Shown here one piece after another: positions 9,042 to 17,193 of a stretch of 64,000 bases of DNA (its first letter is position 1; every line of letters starts with the position of its first letter). The notes below the pieces were generated by a model, which saw only the letters and a list, made by a program, of their open reading frames with translations, ran no database searches and was not told the origin of the DNA. Both the position numbers and the translations under genes were made by a program. Source of the DNA: Micromonospora sp. FIMYZ51 (GTDB taxonomy: Bacteria > Actinomycetota > Actinomycetes > Mycobacteriales > Micromonosporaceae); the NCBI RefSeq assembly GCF_038246755.1, contig NZ_CP134706.1:5332001-5396000 (forward strand), read 5' to 3'.

Positions 9042-9599
9042 TCAGGCTCCATCGCCTGGCGCGCCCTGCTGCCCGGCGGGGACGGGGCTCTCCGGCGACC
9101 GGGTCGCGACGGACCAGACGTCCCGCTCCGGTGCCGGCTGAGAATCATGCCCGGTACGGGTCGCCTCGCGCCACACGTGGTCGGTGTCCGGACCGCCGGT
9201 GGAGCCGCCCGAGGGCTCGGCGACGGGCTCGGTGGCGGGCTCGGTGGTCGACTCGGCGGGGGCGAAGGCGCGCAGAAAGCTCGCCAGTCCGGCGGCCAGA
9301 TCGCCCGCGCCGGTGGCCAGCCGCTCGGCGAATTCGGGACTCGGATCACGCAAGGCGGCGATTCCCCGGCACACCGGACAGATGCAGCATTCCGCCGTAC
9401 CGGTGGCGATACCGGCCGCCGTCGACCCGGTCGGCGGCCCGGCGACCCCGCTGTGACCGAGGACACTTGTCACGATCCCGCCGAGCGGGCCGAGCGGCCC
9501 GGCGGTGGGCCCGGCGGCGGCCAGTCGCGCGGTGGCCAGCAGCGTGGCGACGAGTCGCTCCGCTTCCTCCCGGGCGGAGCCCGGATCCGTTGCACCCAT
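9042..9599 (-). CDS. small conserved hypothetical protein with CC-x2-C-x2-C motif
   Basis: 185 aa from an ATG with GAGGAGC upstream. A helical N-terminus (AREEAERLVATLLATARLAA) is followed by ECCICPVCRG (near residue 75), a possible metal site, then AALRDPSPEFAERL and a helix GAGDLAAGLASFLRAF. The last ~60 residues are a low-complexity E/P/T tail (TTEPATEPVAEP). It resembles the actinobacterial DUF5304-type proteins found next to glucokinase and SRPBCC genes, but that name is from memory. It sits between the glucokinase and SRPBCC genes on the same strand, so one operon is likely. Confidence 0.7.
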   Translation of the reverse strand: MGATDPGSAREEAERLVATLLATARLAAAGPTAGPLGPLGGIVTSVLGHSGVAGPPTGSTAAGIATGTAECCICPVCRGIAALRDPSPEFAERLATGAGDLAAGLASFLRAFAPAESTTEPATEPVAEPSGGSTGGPDTDHVWREATRTGHDSQPAPERDVWSVATRSPESPVPAGQQGAPGDGA

Positions 9600-9639
9600 G
9601 CTGGGCTCCTCTACCGTGGCGCCCGGGTGGCCGGACGCC

Positions 9640-10095
9640 TCACTGCGCCGCACCGGGTGCTTCTACCCGGCGCTTGAGCTGCTTCAACGCGGCATCCATG
9701 ATCATTTTTTCGGCCTTGCGCCGGAACATGCCGAGCATCCCGACCGCCAACTCGACCTCAAGCGTGTAGGTCACGGTGGTGCCGCCGTCGGCGTTGGCCG
9801 CCAGGTCGTACGAGCCACGCTGAACCTTCTGCATCTTCGAGGGCGCCACCAGGTGCCACTCGATGCGGGTCAGGTCCTCGGCGTAGGAGTACTCGAGCAC
9901 GTACTCGTCGGCCAGCACCCCGGCGTCGAGGACGAACCGGACCTGACTGGCATAGCCGTCCTCGTACTCCTCGATCACCGTGGCCGCGCGTACCGCGTCG
10001 GTCCACTCGGGGTAGCTCGGAAAGTCACAGATGACCGCCGCGACCCGGTCCGGTGCCGCGTCGATGATGATCGACTGGGTGGAGGAGTCCGCCAT
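9640..10095 (-). CDS. SRPBCC (START/polyketide-cyclase-like) family protein
   Basis: 151 aa, helix-grip fold that encloses hydrophobic ligands. Seen: IIIDAAPDRVAAVICDFPSYPEWTDAV at the N-terminus (the usual I-x-A-P-x-x-V-W/A start), a run of alternating strands (YEDGYASQVRFVLDAG, RIEWHLV, GTTVTYTLEVELAV) and the closing helix FRRKAEKMIMDAALKQLKRRVE. It is syntenic with Rv2185c of M. tuberculosis, which also lies beside fadD15 (from memory). A -10 box ends 7 bases before the ATG, so the gene is probably leaderless and heads the minus-strand operon running to the EEP gene. Confidence 0.85.
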   Translation of the reverse strand: MADSSTQSIIIDAAPDRVAAVICDFPSYPEWTDAVRAATVIEEYEDGYASQVRFVLDAGVLADEYVLEYSYAEDLTRIEWHLVAPSKMQKVQRGSYDLAANADGGTTVTYTLEVELAVGMLGMFRRKAEKMIMDAALKQLKRRVEAPGAAQ

Positions 10096-10102
10096 GTGGG
10101 GG

Positions 10103-10108
10103 AGGCTA
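10103..10108 (-). promoter_or_regulatory. -10 box (TAGCCT) of the leaderless SRPBCC gene
   Basis: TAGCCT on the minus strand ends 7 bases before the ATG at 10095 with no ribosome site between, as expected for a leaderless transcript. No clear -35. Confidence 0.5.
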
Positions 10109-10237
10109 CCCGTCCGGTGGGTGCCCGCGCGCCGCGCCGCCTACCTGCGGTGCCACCTGGCCGGCGGGGCGGGTAGGTTTCGACAGGAGCCGCCCGAGGC
10201 GGCCGCGGCCCGGCCAAGTGAGCACGAGGGAGTGCAG

Positions 10238-12037
10238 GTGCGCGAGTTCTCCGTCCCACCGATCGTCACCGTCGGCGAATCGGCAAACCTCACCGACCCG
10301 GTCTGGGAGAACGCCGAGGTCGCGCCGGACACGGTGCAGTTCATCCGGCGTGACGCGACCGGCGGCCTGGTGGACGTGACCTGCCGCCAGTTCCGTGACG
10401 AGGTGGAAGCGGTCGCCCGCGGCCTGGTCGCCGCCGGCGTGCAGCCCGGTGACCGGGTCGCGCTGATGAGCCGGACCCGCTACGAGTGGACCCTCGTCGA
10501 CTACGCCGTCTGGGCGGCCGGTGCGGTCACCGTGCCGATCTACGAGACCTCCAGCGCCGAGCAGGCGGCCTGGATCCTGGCCGACTCCGGCGCGGTGGCC
10601 GTCGTGGTGGAGAGCACCGCCAATGCCACGCTGGTGGCCGGCGTCCGCGACCAACTGCCCGACCTGGCCCACCTGTGGCAGATCGACCTGGGCGGAGTCG
10701 ACGAGATCGTGGCCGCCGGCACGGCGGTGGAGCCGGCCGAGATCGAGCGCCGCCGGGCGGCGTTGCGCTCGTCGGACCTCGCCACCATCATCTACACCAG
10801 CGGCACCACCGGCCGGCCCAAGGGCTGCGTGCTGACCCACCGCAACATGTACGCCGACATCGCGAACGCGGTACCGGTGCTGCCCAACCTGTTCGGGCCG
10901 AACGCGTCGACCCTGCTCTTCCTGCCGCTGGCGCACGCCTTCGCCCGGCTCATCCAGATCGGCGTGGTGCAGGCCCGGGCCACCATGGCGCACTGCGCCG
11001 ACCCCAAGCAGCTGCTCACCGAGTTGCAGGAGGTCAAGCCCACCTTCGTGCTCTCGGTGCCGCGGGTCTTCGAGAAGGTCTACAACGGCGCCAAGCAGAA
11101 GGCCGAGGCCGGCGGCAAGGGCAAGATCTTCGCCCGGGCCGAGGCGGTCGCCATCGCGTACAGCGAGGCGCTGGAGACCTCGACCGGGCCGAGCCTGGCC
11201 CTGCGCGCCCAGCACGCGCTCTTCGACCGGCTGGTCTACGGCAAGCTGCGGGCCGCGCTCGGCGGGCGGTGCCGCGACGCGATCTCCGGTGGCGCGCCGC
11301 TCGGTGCCCGGCTGGGGCACTTCTTCCGCGGTGTCGGGGTGACCGTCTGCGAGGGTTACGGGCTCACCGAGACCTCCCCCGCCGCCTCGGCGAACCTGCC
11401 GGGGTTCACCCGGATCGGCACGGTCGGCCGGCCGCTGCCCGGCGTGACCATCCGGATCGCCGACGACGGCGAGATCCTGATCGCCGGGGACCTGATCTTC
11501 AAGGGGTACTGGCGCAACGACGCGGCGACCGCCGAGGCGATCAGCGCCGACGGCTGGTTCCACACCGGTGACCTCGGTTCGCTCGACGACGACGGCTATC
11601 TGACCATCACCGGCCGGAAGAAGGAGATCATCGTGACGGCCGGCGGCAAGAACGTCGCCCCGGCCATGCTGGAGGACCAGGTCCGGGCGCACCGGCTGGT
11701 CAGCCAGTGCGTGGTGGTCGGCGACCGGCAGCCGTTCATCGCCGCGCTGGTCACCCTCGACGAGGAGGCCCTGCCGGCCTGGCTGGAGTCGGCCGGCCTG
11801 CCGGCCGACACCGATGTCGAGACGTTGCGCGAGCACGAGGGGCTGCGGGCCGAGATCCAGGGCGCCGTGGACCGGGCCAACGCGACGGTCTCCCAGGCCG
11901 AGGCGATCAAGGTGTTCCGCATCCTGCCGAGTGACTTCACCGAGGCCACCGGCGAACTGACCCCGTCGATGAAGGTCAAACGGCAGGTCGTGCACAAGAC
12001 GTACGCGGCAGAGATCGCGGATATCTACCGCGGCTGA
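10238..12037 (+). CDS. long-chain acyl-CoA synthetase (AMP-binding, FadD15-like)
   Basis: 599 aa, activates fatty acids to acyl-AMP and then acyl-CoA. Motifs: YTSGTTGRPKGC (P-loop), FLPLAHAFARL, GYGLTET, HTGDLGSLDDDGYL and GRKKEIIVTAGGKNV, ending with SMKVKRQVV near the catalytic Lys region. The start at GTG 10238 gives MREFSVPPIVTVGE, matching the conserved beginning of the FadD15 group, and has GAGGGAG 5 bases upstream; the frame is open much further upstream but that part overlaps the divergent SRPBCC gene. Position beside SRPBCC and upstream of pimB matches the mycobacterial order. Confidence 0.92.
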   Translation: MREFSVPPIVTVGESANLTDPVWENAEVAPDTVQFIRRDATGGLVDVTCRQFRDEVEAVARGLVAAGVQPGDRVALMSRTRYEWTLVDYAVWAAGAVTVPIYETSSAEQAAWILADSGAVAVVVESTANATLVAGVRDQLPDLAHLWQIDLGGVDEIVAAGTAVEPAEIERRRAALRSSDLATIIYTSGTTGRPKGCVLTHRNMYADIANAVPVLPNLFGPNASTLLFLPLAHAFARLIQIGVVQARATMAHCADPKQLLTELQEVKPTFVLSVPRVFEKVYNGAKQKAEAGGKGKIFARAEAVAIAYSEALETSTGPSLALRAQHALFDRLVYGKLRAALGGRCRDAISGGAPLGARLGHFFRGVGVTVCEGYGLTETSPAASANLPGFTRIGTVGRPLPGVTIRIADDGEILIAGDLIFKGYWRNDAATAEAISADGWFHTGDLGSLDDDGYLTITGRKKEIIVTAGGKNVAPAMLEDQVRAHRLVSQCVVVGDRQPFIAALVTLDEEALPAWLESAGLPADTDVETLREHEGLRAEIQGAVDRANATVSQAEAIKVFRILPSDFTEATGELTPSMKVKRQVVHKTYAAEIADIYRG

Positions 12038-12038
12038 C

Positions 12039-12044
12039 TACGAT
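12039..12044 (+). promoter_or_regulatory. -10 box (TACGAT) of the leaderless histidine kinase gene
   Basis: TACGAT ends 7 bases before the GTG at 12052, directly after the acyl-CoA synthetase stop. No ribosome site lies between. Confidence 0.45.
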
Positions 12045-12051
12045 CCGTCAC

Positions 12052-13749
12052 GTGCCCGCCTCCACCTCGGCCCTGGCCCGCGCCCACCCGCTCGCTGCGG
12101 CGGCCCGGGTGGTCGTGCTGTCGCTGATCGCCGTCCTGACCCTGCTCGCCACCCGCGACCTGGTCCAGTTGTGGTGGATCGTCCTGCTGGGGATCGCCGG
12201 GCTGCCCGCCTGCCTGGCCCCCCAGCATCGGCTGATCGGCCCGCTCAGCCGATTGGCCGAGGTGGTCGTGCTCGGCCTGGCGGCGAGCCAGGTGGCCGCG
12301 GTCGCCGCCGTCGGTGGTCACATCGGCGGGCTGGGTGCCTCCGCGGTGCTGCCGTACCTGGCGGTGCCGGTGACCGTGACCGCGCTGCGGCGTCGCTTCC
12401 GCGAGGGCGCGGTGCTGATCGCGGTCGTCGCCGGCACCCTGCTGGTGGCCGGGGCGTTCACCCAGGTCGCCGGGGTGGCGCAGCTGACCCAGCCGGGCTA
12501 CCTCGCGGTCTGCGCCCAGTGGCTGATCCTGGCCGCCCTCGGTCTGTCCGCGGCGCGCACCCTGCACCGGGTGATGCTCGTCCGGCAGGAGATCAAACCC
12601 CAGCCGTACGCCGAGGCGACCCGGCTGCTGACCCAGCTGCGTACGGTGGCCCGGCAGCTGCCCGGCGCGACGCTCGACCCGGGCGGGATCTCCGAGCACC
12701 TGCTGGAGGAGTTGCGCACGGTGGCCCGCACCGACCGGGGGGCGGTGCTCTCCGCCAGCGGCGGCGGACGGCTGGTGGTGCTCGCCCAGATCGGCGCGGA
12801 CCGGGTCGACTGGGAGACCACCCTCGACGCGGACTCGGCAATCGCCGACGCGTGGGCCAGCCAGCAGCCGCAGACCGCGGCCCGCTCGCAGTCCCGCTCG
12901 CACTCCGGCGCTGGGGTCTCCGCGCTGATCGTGCCGCTGGTCGCCGGGGTCCGCACGGTCGGTCTGGTGGTGCTGGAGGCGGACGCCGCGCAGGCGTACC
13001 CGCCACCGGTGGTGGCCCAGGTGACCGGGCTGACCGGGCCGGCGGCGCTGCGCCTGGAGGCGGCCCTGCTCTTCGACGAGGTGCGGTCGCTGGCCACCAA
13101 CGAGGAGCGGCAGCGGTTGGCCCGCGAGATCCACGACGGGGTGGCCCAGGAACTGGTGATGGTCGGCTACGGCATCGACAACGCCCTGGCCACCGTGCAC
13201 GACGACGCCGAGGAGACCGCCGATTCGCTGCGTACGCTGCGCCAGGAGGTCACTCGGGTGATCACCGAGCTGCGGCTGAGCCTGTTCGAGCTGCGCAGCG
13301 AGGTGGACCGGCACGGTGGCCTGGCCGCCGCGATCGCCGAGTACGCCCGCACCGTCGGTGCCTCCGGCGGGCTGCGGGTGCACCTGTCGCTTGACGAGTC
13401 CACCGCCCGGCTGCCCGCCGCCACCGAGGCCGAACTGCTGCGGATCGCCCAGGAGGCGGTCACCAACGCGCGTAAGCACGCCGGTGCGGCAAATCTCTGG
13501 GTGACCTGTGAGGTGGATCCGCCGTACGCTCAGATTGAAGTGTCAGATGACGGTCACGGCATAGGTGACCAGCGCTCGGACGGGCACTATGGTCTTGCGA
13601 TCATGGCCGAGAGAGCGGAACGTATCCGGGGCCGGTTGGAGATCAGACCGCGACAGCCGAGCGGCACGACCGTCGCGGTGGTGGTCGGCTCCTCGCCCCG
13701 GCGCGGTAACGTTCGCGGCAGCGCCGCCGCCGCACCAGAAGGGGAGTAA
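12052..13749 (+). CDS. membrane sensor histidine kinase (GAF + HisKA_3 + HATPase_c)
   Basis: 565 aa. The N-terminus holds about five hydrophobic segments (from VVVLSLIAVLTLLA to WLILAALGLSAA, residues ~18-170), then a GAF-like sensor domain (about 185-340, RTDRGAVLSASGGGRLVVLA). The NarL-class phosphoacceptor is REIHDGVAQELV with His361, and the ATPase shows EAVTNARKHAG (N box), DDGHGI (G1) and YGLAIMAERAE. It autophosphorylates and passes phosphate to the response regulator that starts seven bases after its stop. The signal is unknown. The very short 5' leader and -10 box suggest a leaderless mRNA. Confidence 0.93.
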   Translation: MPASTSALARAHPLAAAARVVVLSLIAVLTLLATRDLVQLWWIVLLGIAGLPACLAPQHRLIGPLSRLAEVVVLGLAASQVAAVAAVGGHIGGLGASAVLPYLAVPVTVTALRRRFREGAVLIAVVAGTLLVAGAFTQVAGVAQLTQPGYLAVCAQWLILAALGLSAARTLHRVMLVRQEIKPQPYAEATRLLTQLRTVARQLPGATLDPGGISEHLLEELRTVARTDRGAVLSASGGGRLVVLAQIGADRVDWETTLDADSAIADAWASQQPQTAARSQSRSHSGAGVSALIVPLVAGVRTVGLVVLEADAAQAYPPPVVAQVTGLTGPAALRLEAALLFDEVRSLATNEERQRLAREIHDGVAQELVMVGYGIDNALATVHDDAEETADSLRTLRQEVTRVITELRLSLFELRSEVDRHGGLAAAIAEYARTVGASGGLRVHLSLDESTARLPAATEAELLRIAQEAVTNARKHAGAANLWVTCEVDPPYAQIEVSDDGHGIGDQRSDGHYGLAIMAERAERIRGRLEIRPRQPSGTTVAVVVGSSPRRGNVRGSAAAAPEGE

Positions 13750-13756
13750 CCCGAGG

Positions 13757-14425
13757 ATGACCACAAGCCCGACACCGGCAACCCGTACCAAGGTCCTCCT
13801 TGTCGATGATCACGACTTGATCCGCAAGGGCCTGCGGCACGCCTTCGAGCGCGACCGGCAGTTCGAGGTCGTCGGCGAGGCGGCCACGGCGGCGGAGGGC
13901 GTCCGACAGGCCGGCGCGTTGCAGCCGGATGTGGTGATCATGGATCTCCGGCTGCCCGACGGCAGCGGCCTGGAGGCCACCCGGGCGCTGCGCAAGTCCA
14001 GCGCGTCGATGGGCATCGTGGTGCTCACCATGTACGCGGGTGACGACCAGCTCTTCGGTGCCCTGGAGGCCGGGGCGAGCGCGTTCGTGCCGAAGACCGC
14101 ACCGGCCGACGAGGTCGTCGCCGCCGCCCGGCACGCCGCCTCCTCCCCCAGCGCCTTCACCGCCGCCGACCTGGCCGAGGCGATGAAGCGCCGGCTCGCC
14201 CCGTCCGGTCCGCAGCTCTCCCCCCGCGAGGGCCAGGTGCTGCGGCTGCTCGCCGACGGGATGAGCGTGGCCGGCATCGCCAAGCAGCTGTTCGTCAGCG
14301 AGTCCACTGCCAAGACGCACATCTCCAAGCTCTACGAGAAGCTCGGCGCGGCCAACCGCGCGCAGGCCCTGATGACCGCGCTGCGACTCGGCCTGCTGGA
14401 AGCGCCGGACGCGCCGAAGTTCTGA
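13757..14425 (+). CDS. NarL/FixJ-type response regulator (receiver + LuxR HTH)
   Basis: 222 aa. The receiver keeps all key residues: DDHD (17-20), phospho-Asp63 in IMDLRLPDG, Thr91 in VVLTMYA and Lys113 in FVPKTAP. The C-terminal LuxR HTH (LSPREGQVLRLLADGMSVAGIAKQLFVSESTAKTHISKLYEKLG, split here only for reading) is intact. ATG 13757 has CCGAGG just upstream and follows the kinase stop by seven bases, so kinase and regulator form one operon. A strong terminator follows. Confidence 0.95.
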   Translation: MTTSPTPATRTKVLLVDDHDLIRKGLRHAFERDRQFEVVGEAATAAEGVRQAGALQPDVVIMDLRLPDGSGLEATRALRKSSASMGIVVLTMYAGDDQLFGALEAGASAFVPKTAPADEVVAAARHAASSPSAFTAADLAEAMKRRLAPSGPQLSPREGQVLRLLADGMSVAGIAKQLFVSESTAKTHISKLYEKLGAANRAQALMTALRLGLLEAPDAPKF

Positions 14426-14446
14426 CGCGGCCGGCGCACCTAGACC

Positions 14447-14491
14447 ACGGAAGATCCGTGTCCGCTCCCACGCGGGCACGGATCTTCCCGT
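14447..14491 (+). terminator. hairpin terminator after the two-component operon
   Basis: Arms GGAAGATCCGTG (14449-14460) and CACGGATCTTCC (14477-14488) pair perfectly over 12 bp, with a 16-base loop. No T-run follows, as is common in actinobacteria. Confidence 0.7.
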
Positions 14492-14597
14492 ACGGATAGC
14501 CGTAACCGGTCCCGCGCTATGGTTTCCCGGGCCGAAGCGGGGCAGAATACCCGCCGGGGCACGGACGCCCCAGACGGTGCAGAGGGGTGGGAGAGCA

Positions 14598-15407
14598 TTG
14601 CAGCGGCCGGACTGGGCACCCGAGACCATCGATGTCGAGCGGCCCAGCGTCGCCCGCATGTACGACTACTACCTCGGCGGTTCACACAACTTCGCGGTCG
14701 ACCGGGCAGCCGCCCAGGCCATGGTGGCCGCGGTGCCGGAGGCGCCGCTGATGGCCCAGGCCAACCGCGCGTTCCTGCGCCGTGCCGTGCAGTACCTGAC
14801 AAGCGTCGGCGTCCGACAGTTCCTGGACATCGGTTCGGGCATCCCGACGGTCGGCAACGTGCACGAGATCGCCCAGCGGCACGCCCCGGACGCCCGGGTG
14901 GTCTATGTCGACGTCGACCCGGTCGCCGTGGCACACAGCCGGGAGATCCTGGCCGGCAACGAGGGCGCCATCGTCGTCCAGGAGGACCTACGCCGCCCGG
15001 AGCAGATCCTGGCCCACCCGGACATCCGGGCGATGCTCGACTTCTCCCAGCCCGTCGCCGTCCTGGTGGTGGCGGTGCTGCACTTCGTCGCCGACGACGA
15101 CCGGCCGACCGAGGTGCTGCGTACCCTGCGCGCCGCGCTGGCCCCGGGTAGCCACCTGGTGCTCTCCCAGGCCAGCCACGACGGCCGCGGCGAGGCCGAG
15201 CGGGCCGAGGCCGAGCAGGTCTACCGGCGCACCGACAGTCCGCTGTGGGTACGCAGCCGGGCCGAACTGACCGCCTTCTTCGACGGTTTCGAGCTGGTCG
15301 AGCCCGGGGTGGTGTGGGTGCCGCAGTGGCGGCCGGAGACCCCGGACAGTGCCGAGGACGCCGAGCGGGCGGTGTTCCTCGGCGGAGTCGGGCGCCTCGG
15401 TGGCTGA
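14598..15407 (+). CDS. S-adenosyl-methyltransferase-like protein (DUF574/Methyltransf_19 group)
   Basis: 269 aa. The group signature MYDYYLGGSHNFAVD is near the N-terminus, followed by a SAM-binding strand FLDIGSGIPT, the acidic strand VVYVDVDPVAVAHS and a late region VLSQASHDG. Substrates of this large actinomycete family are mostly unknown. TTG 14598 was chosen because GGTGGGAG lies just upstream; GTG 14577 is an alternative. Its stop overlaps the start of the GGDEF-EAL gene by eight bases, so the two are co-translated. Confidence 0.85.
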   Translation: MQRPDWAPETIDVERPSVARMYDYYLGGSHNFAVDRAAAQAMVAAVPEAPLMAQANRAFLRRAVQYLTSVGVRQFLDIGSGIPTVGNVHEIAQRHAPDARVVYVDVDPVAVAHSREILAGNEGAIVVQEDLRRPEQILAHPDIRAMLDFSQPVAVLVVAVLHFVADDDRPTEVLRTLRAALAPGSHLVLSQASHDGRGEAERAEAEQVYRRTDSPLWVRSRAELTAFFDGFELVEPGVVWVPQWRPETPDSAEDAERAVFLGGVGRLGG

Positions 15408-17151
15408 GCCTCCGGCAGACGCGGCGGGCGGAGCGTTCGCCCGCGCCTGGGCCAAGGCGCTCTGGGGCACCAGCTACCTGCCGATGCCCCAGGCCCAGCT
15501 GGAGGCGCTGTTGCGGCGGCTCACCGACCTGATGGCCGAGACGCTGCGCACCGAGCCGCTCGACCTGCGGGTGGGGCACCGGGTCGCCACCGAGCTCGTC
15601 GCCGCGCACATCGCCTCCGCCGAGGCGCTCGGTCGCACCCTGGAGGTGATCCAACTCCGGCTGGTCCGCGATCTCGACCTGGCCGCGGACGACATCTCCG
15701 ACCGGATGGCCCGACTGCTGGCCGCCGTCGCCACCGGGTACGCCCGGGCCCTGCGCGACCGCACCCTGGACGAGCAGGAGGCGATCCGGCGGGCCGCGAT
15801 GACCGCCCGGGACAAGGCGGAACAGGCGCTGCGCGCCAGCGAGGCCCGGTTCCGGCACCAGGCCACCCACGACCCGCTCACCGACCTGCCCAACCGCACG
15901 CTCTTCGGCGAACGGCTCGCGGCGGCCCTGGACCGTTCGGCCGGCGGTGGTCGCCGGGTCGGGCTCTGCTTCCTCGACCTGGACCGGTTCAAGCGGGTGA
16001 ACGACGCGTTCGGCCACCAGATCGGCGACCGGGCGCTTATCGCGGCGGCCCGGCGGTTGAGTCGGGCCGTGGAGCCGCACCTGGTGGCCCGGCTCGGCGG
16101 CGACGCGTTCGTGATCCTGGTCGAGCGGTCCACCGGCACCGGAGACGTGGTCGCCGTCGCCGAGGCGGCGCTGGCCGCCCTGGCCGAGCCGGTGGCGGTC
16201 GACGGGCACGACGTGACGGTCACCGCGAGCGTCGGCATCGTGGAACGCCGGGCCGCCGACAGCTCACCTGACGACCTGATGCGGGCCGCGGGCAGCACGC
16301 TGCACTGGGCCAAGACCGCCGGTGGGGCCCGGTGGGCGCTGTACGACGCCGAGCGGGACGACCGGGAACAGGCCCGCCAGGCGTTGAGCGCGGCCATCCC
16401 CACCGGCCTGGAACGCGGCGAGTTCTACCTCGACTACCAGCCGCTGACGTCGCTGCACGACGGTTCGCTGCTCGGCGTGGAGGCGCTGGTGCGCTGGCGT
16501 CACCCGCAGTTGGGGGTGCTGCCGCCGGGCACCTTCATCGGGCTGGCCGAGGAGACCGGGCTGATCGTGCCGCTTGGCGGCTGGGTGCTCGCCGAGGCGT
16601 GCCGGGAGGCGGTCGGCTGGACGGCCGCCACGGCGCAGCCACCGTACGTCAGCGTCAACCTGGCGGTACGCCAGGTCCGTCGGCCCGGCCTGGTGCAGGA
16701 GGTACGCGCGCTGCTGCGGCGTACCGGCCTGCCCCCGGAGCGGCTCCAGTTGGAGATCACCGAGAGCACCATGATGAGCGGTGCCGAGGAGCCGGTGCGG
16801 GCCCTGCGGGCCCTGGCTGACCTGGGCGTGCGCATCGCCATCGACGATTTCGGCACCGGCTACAGCAACCTGGCGTACCTGCGGGACCTGCCGGTGACCG
16901 AGCTGAAGGTGGCCGGCGAGTTCGTTCGTGGCCTGCGCGCCCCGGAGGCCGCCGACGAACGGATCCTCGCCTCGCTGGTCTCGCTGGCCCACGCGCTGAA
17001 CCTGACCGTGACCGCCGAGGGGGTGGAGACCGACCGGCAGGCCGAGCGGCTGCGGGCGATCGGCTGCGACGCCGCCCAGGGCTGGCACTTCGGCCGTCCC
17101 GCCCCCGCCGAGAACATCCTCGCCCGGGTGAAAGGAAGGGCCCCCTGTTAA
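15400..17151 (+). CDS. GGDEF-EAL protein with altered catalytic residues in both domains
   Basis: 583 aa, no membrane helix. Residues 1-145 are a helical sensor region ending in a coiled coil (AAMTARDKAEQALRASEAR). The GGDEF domain begins DPLTDLPNRTLF; its signature is GGDAF (233-237), with Ala at the metal-binding Glu place. The EAL domain has EAL (361-363), VNLAVRQ, EITEST, DDFGTGYSNL (482-491), and AEGVET, but where active phosphodiesterases have Lys-x-Asp it reads Lys503-Val-Ala505. So synthesis is doubtful and hydrolysis may be lost; a c-di-GMP-binding role is possible. The last eight codons including the stop lie inside a 59-bp repeat. It is coupled to the methyltransferase gene. Confidence 0.88.
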   Translation: MAEPPADAAGGAFARAWAKALWGTSYLPMPQAQLEALLRRLTDLMAETLRTEPLDLRVGHRVATELVAAHIASAEALGRTLEVIQLRLVRDLDLAADDISDRMARLLAAVATGYARALRDRTLDEQEAIRRAAMTARDKAEQALRASEARFRHQATHDPLTDLPNRTLFGERLAAALDRSAGGGRRVGLCFLDLDRFKRVNDAFGHQIGDRALIAAARRLSRAVEPHLVARLGGDAFVILVERSTGTGDVVAVAEAALAALAEPVAVDGHDVTVTASVGIVERRAADSSPDDLMRAAGSTLHWAKTAGGARWALYDAERDDREQARQALSAAIPTGLERGEFYLDYQPLTSLHDGSLLGVEALVRWRHPQLGVLPPGTFIGLAEETGLIVPLGGWVLAEACREAVGWTAATAQPPYVSVNLAVRQVRRPGLVQEVRALLRRTGLPPERLQLEITESTMMSGAEEPVRALRALADLGVRIAIDDFGTGYSNLAYLRDLPVTELKVAGEFVRGLRAPEAADERILASLVSLAHALNLTVTAEGVETDRQAERLRAIGCDAAQGWHFGRPAPAENILARVKGRAPC

Positions 17152-17186
17152 CGCCTGGTGTATAGCAGGGGCCCCCTCCTAACACC
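17128..17186 (+). repeat. 59-bp stem-forming repeat, copy A (overlaps gene end)
   Basis: Begins GTGAAAGGAAGGG and ends CCTAACACC. Two similar halves, each with a GGGCCC-type palindromic core followed by TAAC-CC, are separated by about 11 bases; the cores can pair with each other into a terminator-like hairpin. Copies B and C at 37934 and 61044 have the same length. This copy encodes the final residues VKGRAPC and stop of the GGDEF-EAL gene and lies between convergent genes. Confidence 0.85.
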
Positions 17187-17193
17187 AACCGGA

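Noticed and set aside
10106..11995. 629-residue minus-strand open frame
   Set aside because: Exact shadow of the acyl-CoA synthetase, with no recognisable motif.
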